From Ailanthus altissimus (lineage: Eukaryota; Streptophyta; Magnoliopsida; Sapindales; Simaroubaceae), in contig OX327702.1 in NCBI GenBank assembly GCA_946807835.1, forward strand, positions 16,120,001 to 16,184,000: a stretch of DNA of 64,000 bases, written 5' to 3'. Below are positions 39,392-49,253 of the stretch, piece by piece. The number at the start of each line of letters is the position of its first letter. Position 1 is the stretch's first letter. A model generated the notes under the pieces. That model was not told where the DNA came from, did not search any database, and worked only from the letters and a program-made list of their open reading frames with translations. The position numbers were made by a program, and so were the translations under genes.

Positions 39392-40815
39392 TAATATGTG
39401 TAATTTAGATTTATATTTTGGCCTCAATTTATCTTAGGAATTGTTCGTTTTCAAGTAATTTCAAAGTCATGTATACTTTCAATATTTTTTTATAGGGTTA
39501 ATCATGTAAAGGTGGAAAAAGGGAGAAATTGGAGCAAACAAATCCAAATTGGATGCCAAAAAGCCTAAGGAGTTGAGAAAAGTGATAAACACCCCAACTT
39601 TCATTATCCGAATGCTCTGGAATACAGGTGTGTTGTGAATTTTGAATTTGCGGCATATATTTTAGAGCAACCAATGCCCCCACATTCTAAAAGAACGTTG
39701 TAGCATTCTGAATTCCTTCATGTTAAAGATTTGAATATTGTGGCATTAGGGAAACATTTTGGAGAATGCTCTCACATTCAAGACAGAACGTCACAGTTTT
39801 GGAACTTTTTCTGCACTATATAAAACTCTGTTTTTTGAGCTTTTGAGGTGGCTTGGCTGGCCCCTAACCTATTTCTCTCAACCTTAACACACTTCTAACT
39901 CATAAATCATTCTATATTAGGCAAGAACAACATTTAATGCTATTTTGGAGAAGGCTTACACAAGATCAAGAACATATTGGCTAATCATTGGAGGATTCAA
40001 CCAACATCAAGGATTGAGTAGAGATTACCTTGTCTTCACAATATTCAATTTGATTAGGTTGTATCATGATTATTATTGTATTTAGCCATAAAACTATTAT
40101 CATATTATTTTATTTTATTTTATTTTCTAGGATTATAGTTGTGAGCTCAATATATGTACTAGACTTCTTTGATCCCATTATTATAAACTCATTTTATTAT
40201 TCAATTTGTTTAATCTTAATACTTTCAATATATTGGAATAATGATTGAATGATTAGGGAACACTATGATAAACTTGAAAATTTCATCTTATTGTTAAGCC
40301 TAGGACAAATTGATGGATGATTATGGATTGGCATCTGTAAGTTTTAATATAGGATAGGAATATACCTATTTGGCATAAAAAGTTAATACAACCTGGTCAT
40401 AATGAATCTTGATTTATTCGAATTAATATAGAAATATAGTCCATTGGTATATTAAGGTATAGCTGCTCGACCATTAGAAGAGGCTTGCGATGAATGTCGT
40501 GTTTTAACCAATAATTGAACTGAGTGATTAATAATTGGGATAAAATCATTAGTAAATCATATTGAGGGATAACTATAATCCTAGATATTCTTCATATAGT
40601 GATTGCACTTCATTGATTGGACAATTAGATTGATTAACATTGTTAATGTTTAGTTTTAGTATAAATAAATCTAATTACCATTTTGTCTAGATAATGGCTA
40701 GGAGACACAATTTTAGTATTTGGTTAAGAATCATAACAATTTTTCATGGGAATGATACTCTACTCACTTTGTATTACTTGTTCACGATAATGTGCACTTG
40801 AGCTCGGTAATCACA
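39392..40815 (+). repeat. LTR of the second Athila-type element
   Basis: It lies between the polypurine-type signature and a primer-binding site, and ends in ATCACA. It matches 48521-49253 over its last 730 bp. A TATA box, CTATATAAAAC, lies at about 39816-39826. The length of 1424 bp is close to the 1473 bp of the relative at 56304-57776. Confidence 0.75.
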
Positions 40816-40827
40816 ATAATAAGTTTT

Positions 40828-40846
40828 TAGCACCATTACCGAAGAA
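40828..40846 (+). other. Primer-binding site, decayed tRNA-Asp type
   Basis: TAGCACCATTACCGAAGAA corresponds to the TGGCGCCGTTGCCGGGGAA-type site used by Athila elements. All differences are C-to-T or G-to-A, as expected for decay of a methylated sequence. It lies 12 bases after the LTR end. Confidence 0.65.
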
Positions 40847-40993
40847 TTTGATTTATTCTTACCAATACTAATATTAATCTTTTTTGCTTTTAATTTAGAT
40901 AGTTCTTTGTATAATTACTTTTCATTTGTTTTTGTATAGTTACTTTTTATTTGTTTGATCTTTATTTTTCAATTTATTTGATTCATTCTTGAT

Positions 40994-42480
40994 GGTAGAG
41001 CATCACCAAGCTAAAACATAAAGATCATTGTGAGGTTTTACAATACCACAAGTAAGCGACATACAGTCTAGCATTCAAAAATCTTCTATAGATGTCAATT
41101 ACTTTAAAATCCAGTCGTAGATAATTCAATTGTTGAAAGCTTTAGTACAATTTAATGGATTACCAAATAATGATCCAAACGAGCATATTGTAAACTTCTT
41201 GAAATTTTTTTATCTATGCAAATACAATAGTCACGGATGATGCAATACGGCTTTGACTATTCACTTTTTCACTTAGAGACAGAGCAATGATTTGGCTAAG
41301 GTCATTACCATCAAGATCTATTACAATGTGCGAAGATTTAGCACAGAAAGTTTTAGCTACATTCTTCCTACCAACAAGAATAACAAAGATGAAGAGTGAC
41401 ATCACTTTGTTTTTGTAGGACAAATCAGAATCTCTATATAAAGCCCGGGAGAGATTCAAAGAGTTGCTAAGAAAATCTCCACCGCATGGGATTTCAAAAG
41501 GGCTACTTGTGCAAACTTTCTACAATGAGGTAGTTAGACATTTGAGAATCATATTTGATGTTGCAGTAGTGGGTGCATTTATGAATAAGTTTGTTGATGA
41601 TGTTTATAACTAATTAGAGGAGATGGCCTTCAACAATTATAAATGACAGCTGAAAGTATTATTCTAAGAAAAATCACTGAGATGAGAGAACAAATCATTT
41701 GTGATTTCTGTGGTGACAACTATCTAAATGGACAATGCATAAAAATTGCACATTATATTAGAACTTGTAACCAACATCAACATAACCCCAATTCCTATTT
41801 TTATTATCCTGAATGGAGAGATAACCCAAATTTTTCTTAGAATAACAATCAAGAACAAACTTCAAGGCAAGTGAGTCATCCTAAACTTTCAACAGAAAAT
41901 CAGCTATAGCACGAGAAAAACCTCCCTAAAGGATACATTCATACAAAGAATGATGAAGACATACATCCTCTTATAAGGCCAATATGTTGTGTTGCAGACT
42001 TTAAAGGCTCAAATTGAATAGTTGGCGAATGTTGGCTATAATCATCTTCAAGGAACATTGCATAGCAACATAGAACTCCAATTAATTGAAACCATTGAAC
42101 ATTGCAAGCCAATTATAAGGAAAGTGTGATAGAGCAAATTGAAATCGCTGATGAAGCCAAGTAAGAAAATAATCATTAAATAGATTAAGTGCAAAAGGAA
42201 GAAGAACAAGCACAATAATAAAGCTTCTTAAGTCATTGCAATCCACCACTTCTATTACCAAAAAAACTTGAAAAAGAGAACTTTGATCCACAAATTCCCA
42301 AGGATTTTCCTCATTATTCAAGATCGCCATGGTAATTTCAAATGAAGCACCACCTCTAAAACTATCGATAATTGAAGCCATCAAAGATCAAGAACATGGA
42401 AAAGTAGTGCCAGACAAAAAAACAAGACCAATAAGTGGCGAAACAAGTTCATTAAAGAGAAATTAATAGATACTGGCCAA
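40994..42480 (+). pseudogene. gag of the second Athila-type element, degenerate
   Basis: It is homologous to the gag at 225-1620. The core is readable at about 41080-41500 in pieces (DDAIRL, then a stop, then FTFSLRDRAMIWLRSLPS near 41238-41320). The zinc-knuckle-like ICDFCGDNYLNGQC is at about 41697-41740 within the open piece 41643-41840. At least three stops and several frame changes are present. After 42480 the reading is lost and no protease follows. Confidence 0.75.
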
Positions 42481-43847
42481 CGAGATTCACTTTTCTGGTC
42501 TAAAATTAAAATATTTTTAATATGGCTCAAAGCATAGTGGTTAGAGTTACTTCTTGAAGATTTTGTCATATAGTTATGGAAGTTGAAGAAAAATAATGTT
42601 AACACTCAAAGATATCGACTTAATTTTTATAAGAAAGATTAGACATAAAGTTTATCCTTTACGAGTGAAGAAGCAAGATGTCAAGCCAACAAAGTAAAAT
42701 TAGTCACTACTTGAAAAAGGTAAATTCTATGATGTTTTTGTCCATTTAGTTTTTAATTAATTGTTCTTTTGTTTTTAGTGTGTAAAACGCATGAGCAAGG
42801 AAAAATCCACCAATGCTCCAGCATTAAAACCAAAGATCACAACACTAGGGCATCACAATCTCAGTGCCTTGACATCCATTTCATGAGCTACTAAATGTTA
42901 AAGGGCGTCACCATCTAGTGCCCCCACATCAAGTTCAAGGGCATCAACATTGGGGCATCCCAAACTCAAACACTCCCGCGTCCATACAGTCAATGCTTAG
43001 CCATCAAAATTGTAATGCCTTTGCGTGAATTCAAGCAGAGTTAATACCCCAACGTTGAAACCCAGCACTATAGTATTCCTAATTCATATTCAAGAAGACC
43101 TTGCTTAGCTGAAGAAGACTTGAAAGATTGAGCTAGCACTCCTTCGATCAGGGAAGTGTTTCATTTTCATTTATATTTTTACTGCCATGAGGACTATGCT
43201 ATATTTTCAATTTAGGGGGGAGAAACACTTTCTATATTTTGCTTGGCTTGTATTTTATCCTTGTTTATGTTGCTTTATGTTTATTTATTATTTTTATTTT
43301 TATGTTTTTATGTTTTATCTTATTTTTTTACAGTTGGAAAAAAAAAGCATTAGTAATGACTTAGATTTCACTTAATTTTTTTTTTTTTTTGTCTATTGCA
43401 AGGTTTTTTTTTAAGTTAGGTTGAGATGTTGATTACTAGTCCATGATGAGAAATTGAAATATGACTTCAAACTTATATTTTTTAAGTCCTTATGAAACAA
43501 TAGATACTAGAAATGATTCATACACCAAAACCTAGGCAGAACTTGACTTTATTTGTGATCACCAAATTTTGAGCACTTAGATAAAGCTTGTGTTAGTTTA
43601 CTTTTTGCTTAAAATTTCTTAAACCAAGTAGTACACCCCAGTCATCATGAACAGATAGACACTCTAGAACTCATTTGATTATAACTTGAGGCAAAATTCT
43701 AGGGCATACATGATTAAAGAGATAATTTTATGTCATGTCTGGATCGTTTAAGCCTTTCAAGTCTATTGATATATATTTTATCTCTAGTCACCCATTTTGA
43801 GCATAGTGGCCTCATTTGTTTGTTAAACACAATAATGCCTAAAAACC
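42481..43847 (+). other. 3' internal spacer of the second Athila-type element
   Basis: No coding signal. At 42810-43075 lies a decayed motif array of GGGCATCA, TGCCCCCACATCAAG and GGGGCATCC type. A purine tract, TTTAGGGGGGAGAAACAC (43211-43228), has counterparts at 54990-55010 and, on the minus strand, near 51063-51090. The copia insertion begins at 43848. Confidence 0.55.
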
Positions 43848-44475
43848 TGTTGGTCTAAACGTCTTTAAATATTTTGATGATTCCAATAATAGAGAAAAAT
43901 AATGTTTATGGAAAGTTTTGAAAGTTATAGGAAAATGACCCAAATGCAAAAGTTTAAAACTTTGGTCACTGTAGTATGTACTGTAGCAAGGTTCTATGGC
44001 AACGACATTGTTCCTTAATGGTTAAATCACTATACAATAGCTTTGTTACTGTGTCAACAGTTGTAACGATTAAAAGCACTGTAGTTGAACTGTAGCAACA
44101 AATAGGATACTATAGCAATGGCTAAAAACAACTAGTTTCTCCATCTTTATAAATACGAGCCTTATCCAAGCTTAACAAGATCAAAGAAAGCACTCTATAA
44201 TCTTTATATCATTTAAGGAAAAAAAATATTCATATTTATATTAAACGTGTTGTATCTACTCTTTAAGAGAGTTTATCTTTATAAGAGTCTAGTTGATAAA
44301 TATCTACTATTAGCTTTTTCTTTCTCTATTCTCTTATTTACTGCAATTACTTGTGTTTTAGATTGTTTATATTATTGGTAATTTTATAAATTATTTATTC
44401 TAGAGCATTATATTTAAATGTACAATTCACACCCCCTTCTTGGGTTGCCTATCCTTTATCTACATTGAATTTTCA
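43848..44475 (+). repeat. 5' LTR of the gag-only copia element
   Basis: 628 bp, TGTTGG...TTTTCA. It contains a CTGTAGCA motif array (43966-44122) and a TATA box (CTTTATAAATAC, 44145-44156). Relative to the 3' LTR it lacks about 260 bp (the counterpart of about 46536-46795). Confidence 0.9.
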
Positions 44476-44477
44476 TT

Positions 44478-44489
44478 TGGTATCAGAGC
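44478..44489 (+). other. Primer-binding site, initiator tRNA-Met
   Basis: TGGTATCAGAGC is the standard plant site complementary to the 3' end of initiator tRNA-Met, two bases after the 5' LTR. It is intact. Confidence 0.93.
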
Positions 44490-44529
44490 CTCATACTTCA
44501 GAAATGACTTAATTGTCTTAGAATGATCA

Positions 44530-45640
44530 ATGGCAACCATTAGTGGACCTAGTATATATAAAAGGCCAATTCACTACTAGACCTTCATTTTTTGACAGAA
44601 ATGACTATAACTATTAAAAAATTGGGATGAGAACTTTTTTATAAGCCTTCAGTAATGATCTTTGAATTATTATTCAAAATGGTCCTCATGTACCCATGAA
44701 AATTTATAAAAAGGGCAAGCTTATTCCTAAAGTCGAAAATGAGTGGAATAAAAGGGATTTTAGAAATGCTTCTTTAAATGCAAAAGCCATGAATCATTTA
44801 TTTTGTGCATTAGATAAAAGTGTGTTCAATAAAATTTGAAATTATAATTCAGCATATGAAATTTGCCATGCATTAGAGGCATTATATGAGAAAAATTCTA
44901 TTATGAAGAAAGCAATGATGGCATCAACTTCAACATGGGATGATTATTCATCAAAAGATGATGAAGGAGAAATAACCAATCTTGCATTTATGGCTATCAA
45001 CAATGACAAATCTGATAGTGAGGTAAGTGATGATGAACCTTCTATTGAAGAACTTTATTTATAATTCATTGAAGAAATGAAAACCATGAAAAAGAAATTG
45101 AACAAAGAAAAAAATTTATTGGAAGAAGAAATTAAAAGTTTAAACTAGAAATTGATGAGTTACAAAAAGACAATCAAATTTTAAAAGAGAAATTGAATAA
45201 AGAAAAGAACTTGATGCAAGAAGAAATTAAATGTCTAAAATTGAAAATTGATGAGTTAGAAGAGGACAATCAAATTTTAAATGATGAAAAAGAAAATCTT
45301 ATGAAAAATGCTCATAACTTGAATGAAATTGTTTTAAAATTTACGATTAGGCAAAATAATTTTAAAGAGATGATTTGTGATAAAACATGTGTTTTTGACA
45401 AAGGAAATTTGAGATACAAACCATTTCTAAAGCAAAATATTTTTTAAAATCTTACTTTGCTCAATCCTCCTTCAAATATGATCCTTTTTCATTTTGTTAG
45501 TATTGTAATAAAAATGGACACAAAGTTTTTAATTGTCCTATTAAAAAATTTGGAGGAAAATAAATTTGGGTCCCAAAAGAAAAGATTATTAATATTGGAG
45601 GACCCAAGAAATATTGGATACCAAAATATGTAATTTGAAT
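44530..45640 (+). pseudogene. gag of the gag-only copia element
   Basis: It would form the element's particle. The start ATG is at 44530. The copia gag beginning is seen as TTRPSFFDRNDYNY (about 44571-44612), although a stop follows. A long helical, Glu/Lys-rich stretch (45060-45400) reads as coiled coil, with an open part at 45193-45447. The zinc knuckle follows the C-x2-C-x4-H-x4-C pattern (45495-45536), with a stop codon between the first two cysteines. The end contains WVPKEKIINIGGPKKYW, typical of SIRE-type copia gag. About ten stops make it non-functional. Confidence 0.8.
45095..45285 (+). repeat. Duplicated coiled-coil segment in copia gag
   Basis: A unit starting AAATTGAA at 45095 recurs at 45190. 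The second unit is 96 bp (32 codons) and the first 95 bp, one base short, which shifts the frame. Both encode the Asn-Lys-Glu-Lys / Ile-Asp-Glu-Leu type helix. Confidence 0.8.
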
Positions 45641-46063
45641 TTATTTTGTAGATATCATGAAATTTGTTCTTAATCTTTATGAAATATTGTGATGCATGTA
45701 TTTAATTTTGTATTTGTCTTAATCATATTATACCTTAATGCATATAAAATAAGTTTTTATGATACACTTATAAGGAGTATTGTAGTAATTATCATTAAAA
45801 CATGTGAATTTTATTTTATTTTTTGGATTTTAATGATTTATTCTTTATATTGGTTATAATTATCTTGTTATTTCTTTTATGTTGCCAAAGGAGGAGAAAT
45901 ATGTGCATGTAATTTAGTCTATGATTTATTCTTAAAATGCTTAACACATGTACTTAAAGTTTAGCAAAAAGACTTGTAAAAAATATAAATATAGGCAGAG
46001 CACAAATTGAGGAGGAGACGTATGTTTTAAATAGAAGATATTGTATACATTATTTGTCATCAT

Positions 46064-46078
46064 AAAAAAGAAGGAGAT
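46064..46078 (+). other. Polypurine tract of the copia element
   Basis: AAAAAAGAAGGAGAT directly precedes the 3' LTR and would prime plus-strand DNA synthesis. Confidence 0.85.
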
Positions 46079-46959
46079 TGTCGGCATAGATGTCTTTGAT
46101 GATTTTTATGATTCTAAACAATAGAGAAAAATAATGTTTGTAGAGTAAAGCAAAAGGTTTTAAAAGTTATAGGAAATGGACCAAAATGCAAAAGTTCAAA
46201 ACTTTATCACTGTAGCGCATACTGTAGCATGGTCTTATAGCAATGGCACTGTTCCTTAATGGTTAAATCACTGTGCAATAGCTAGTTACTATGTTAATGA
46301 TTGAAATATTCAAATTACTATAACTGAACTGTAGCAACAGATAAGATACCATAGCAATGGCTAAAAATAGCTAGTTTCTCCATTGTTATAAATACATGTC
46401 TCATCCAAGCTCAACAAGATTAAGAAATGCACTGTATAATGTTTATATCATTTAAGAAGAAAGAAAATATTCATATTTGTATGAAAATTATTGTATCTAC
46501 TCTTTAAGAAAGTTTATCTTTGTAAGGGTCTAGTTGGTACCCGATAAAGCCAATATATTGTGAATGTTTGATTAATACTTGAAAAATTGATTAGGGTGTG
46601 ATTAGTTCCTGAGAAAATAATCAGGGTGTGATTGGTACCTTAGAAAGCCAATTTGTAAATGTTTGATTAACACTTAGGAAGTTAATCAAAGAGACTTGAA
46701 AAATAGATCGAATTAGTGGAATCCTCAAGCACCGTTAGCTTCGAGGCATGGACGTATGCTGAGATAAGAGCCGAACCATATAAACATTCGATGTTAGCTT
46801 TCTCTTTCCCTACTCTCTTCTTTACTATAATTACTTGTGTTTTAGTTTATTTATATTATTGGTAATTGCATAAATTATTTATTCTAGAGCATTATACATA
46901 ATTACATAATTCACACCCTCTTCTTAGGTTGCCTACCCTTTATCTACATTACATTTTCA
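46079..46959 (+). repeat. 3' LTR of the gag-only copia element
   Basis: 881 bp, TGTCGG...TTTTCA. It has a CTGTAGCA-type array (46203-46360) and a TATA box near 46386. It includes a 260-bp segment with repeated GATTAG/TTAATCA words (46536-46795) that the 5' LTR has lost. The solo LTR at 24391-25459 has sequence in the same place, so deletion from the 5' LTR is the simpler reading. Confidence 0.9.
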
Positions 46960-46964
46960 AAACC

Positions 46965-47796
46965 TTTACTTATTGTTCCATTATTATCACCCCTACACCG
47001 TAAGCATAATGGTTATAATTTTTATTTATCAAAATGGATGAAAAATTCTAAGCTTGGAGGGTATAGTGATTTGAAATATCATTATGTAAAAGAGAGAAAG
47101 AGAAAAAGAGAGAGAGAGAAAGAAGAGAAGAAAAGAATAAGAGCAAAAATATATATTTCTATAGGCTCCAAAAAAAGAGAAAAATAAATAAATAAACAAA
47201 ATAATATATATCTAAGGAGCAACAAAGAAAGTTTTAAATAAGTTTGAGGGAGTTCTTTGAGAATGTGATGAAAGGTTTGATGAGAAAAAAGCGTGAATAT
47301 ATATTAATGGTGTGATTTAAGCCCAAAATTACTCCATTTTATCCTACCTTCACCATAGTCATACAGTACAAGCTTATTAAAGTCCTATTTGATCCTTAGT
47401 CATGTATAATTTTAAGTAGTGGAAAGTTGTATGAAAAACCAGCTTATGATACTATTCAGTAAATAAAAGAATGCCAAGACAAAAGTTTTCTATACAATAA
47501 TGAGCACTTGAGCTCATCTTGGTAAATTTTAGTTAACACTTGATTCTTTTGCACACACATAAGGTTGATCATTTATGAGATATAATAAAAGTGTTTAATT
47601 ATGGTATTTGTGAAGTTTTAGGAGTTTTTCTTTCAATTTCAAAGGATTTGAAGATAAGTAAGACAGTGTTTGAGACAATTATATAATCATTAAATCAATC
47701 CAACCATATGTTAGTTTTTTCATGTTTTGATTTTTCATTTGTGTTTGAATCCTTTTTGTTATTTGTTTATTTTATGTATATGTATTTCTCTCATTG
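46965..47796 (+). other. 3' internal spacer of the second Athila-type element, continued
   Basis: It resumes exactly where 43842 left off and is collinear with 38480-39350. It includes an interrupted AG-rich tract (47092-47140). No coding sequence. Collinearity with the first copy is lost at about 47797. Confidence 0.7.
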
Positions 47797-48000
47797 AGAC
47801 CATATGTTGGTCTCCATGCAGACTCTGACAAAATACGTGTATAAAGTTACATGTTCAGGTGATTTCTCAACTTCTCTAATATATTAATGTGATTAATATA
47901 TTCTATTTATTGTGTTTATTGTATAATTTACGCTTCCACCGTGTTAAATATGTATATAATATGTATTTTAGGCAATAAACACAATTGCCCATGCATACAC
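47797..48000 (+). repeat. 3' tail of a K-type LTR
   Basis: The order TTTCTCAA, TATTTATTGTGTTTA, TTACGCTTCCACCGTG and the final CATGCATACACC follows the last 150-200 bp of K1 (6990-7130) and of 14710-15160. A short hairpin, GAGACC-N7-GGTCTC, lies near 47795-47813 at its left edge. Confidence 0.5.
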
Positions 48001-48035
48001 CTACATATATTAGATCTCCGGCAAGAAATATACAA

Positions 48036-48520
48036 TTCTGTGTTGGGACGCCAGTGGCTTTGAGGTGTCACCCAGCTAATGGACCAAGGAGTTGGTGGAT
48101 CCCACACAGTCTATCAAAAAGGCCGACCTTTTTGTCAGACTGTGTGGGGCCTACTAACCCTTTAGTCCAACTAGCACAGGGATCACCATTCCCCACTAAC
48201 CACCACTAGTCAGGCACTGGCGCACCCATACAATCAGCCCAGGTTACCTGCGCCCCCAAGAATCCAACCCCTACCCCCATCTCCATGAGGCCTTATAGGC
48301 CTTTAGAGATTCATCCTTGTACCCATCACCCATCAATGGGTACAAGGACGAACCTCTAAAGGCCTATAAGGCCTCATGGAGATGGAGGAGGGGGTTCGAT
48401 TCCTTGGGGGTGCAGGTAACCTGTGCTGGTTGTAAGGGTGCGCCAGTGCCTGACTAGTGGAGGATGGTGATCCCGATGCTAGTTGGACTAATGGGTTATT
48501 GGGCTCCACATAGTCTAACA
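48036..48520. repeat. Foldback structure: three alternating inverted copies of a ~190-bp unit
   Basis: The left arm 48133-48326 and right arm 48336-48520 are near-perfect reverse complements with a 9-base loop (48327-48335). The only clear length difference is about 10 bp near 48199-48210. A third, partial inverted copy, 48036-48122, forms a second hairpin with the start of the left arm (48101-48122 pairs with 48127-48148). The unit is GC-rich compared with its surroundings and contains GGTTCGATTCC (48393-48403), a match to the RNA polymerase III B box. The unit family is not recognised. It could be a MITE-like or SINE-derived repeat. Confidence 0.85.
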
Positions 48521-49253
48521 GTATTATAATTATTATTTTATTTAGCCATAAACTCTTATCATGTTGATTTAATTTTATTATCTATGATTACAATTGTGAA
48601 CTCAATATTTGTACATAACTTCTTTGATCATATTATTATGAACTCAGTATATTATTTAGTTTGTTTAAACTTCATGCTTTCAATTTATAGTAATTGAATG
48701 ATTAGGGAGCACTAGGATTAACTTGGAAAAAGCATCTTAGTGTTAAGCCTTAGACAAATTAATGCATGATTGTGGAGTGAAATCTCCAAGTTTCAATATA
48801 GGATAGAAATATACCTATATAACATCTATGGTTAATACAACCTAGTTTGAATGAATCTCGATTTATTTGAATTATCATAGGAATATAGGTAATTGGTAGA
48901 TTAAGGTATAACTGCTCGACCATTGGAAGAGGCTTGCGATGAATATCATGTTATGCAATAATTGAACTGGGGGATTAATAATTGGGATAAAATCATTAGA
49001 AAATCATATTGAGGGATGGCTATAATCCTAAATACTCTTCATTGTACTTTATTGCTTGCACGATTAGGACTGATTAACACCGTTAGTGTTTAGTTTTGGC
49101 ATAAACAAAGCTAATTACCATTTGTCCAGATAATGACAATGAGACACAATTTTTGTATTTAGTTAAGAATAATAACAATTCCTTATAGGAACGATACTCT
49201 ACTCATTATGTAATACTTGTTCACAATACGTGCACTTGCGTTCGGTAATCACA
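48521..49253 (+). repeat. 3' part of the second LTR of the Athila-type element
   Basis: Collinear with 40060-40815, from ATTTAGCCATAAA to the ATCACA end. The first ~670 bp of this LTR are missing, and the K-type tail and foldback structure occupy that place. Confidence 0.75.

Larger units (their letters stand above)
43848..46959 (+). mobile_element. Complete but gag-only Ty1/copia element, target duplication AAACC
   Basis: AAACC flanks both ends (43843-43847 and 46960-46964). The 5' LTR is 43848-44475 and the 3' LTR 46079-46959, both TG...CA. A tRNA-iMet primer-binding site and a polypurine tract are in the right places. Only about 1.6 kb lies between the LTRs, and it encodes a broken gag without protease, integrase, RT or RNase H. 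It is therefore a non-autonomous element needing a partner in trans. It sits inside the 3' internal part of the Athila-type element. Confidence 0.9.
38240..49253 (+). mobile_element. Tandem Athila-type element (internal fragment, LTR, internal, LTR), gag only
   Basis: 38240-39391 is the 3' internal part of one element. It is followed by a complete LTR (39392-40815), a primer-binding site, gag, the same 3' internal part again (from about 43630, interrupted by a copia element), and the remains of a second LTR ending at 49253. No protease, RT or integrase is found between gag and the 3' spacer, so this is a non-autonomous derivative sharing a central LTR. The left end is truncated near 38240. 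Confidence 0.7.

Noticed and set aside
47985..48209. 74-codon open frame in the foldback region
   Set aside because: It runs through the K-type tail and the palindromic arms. Open reading is a by-product of the GC-rich repeat.
48393..48403. tRNA gene suggested by a B-box-like word
   Set aside because: No acceptor stem, anticodon arm or A box can be folded around it. At most it is a SINE-like remnant.
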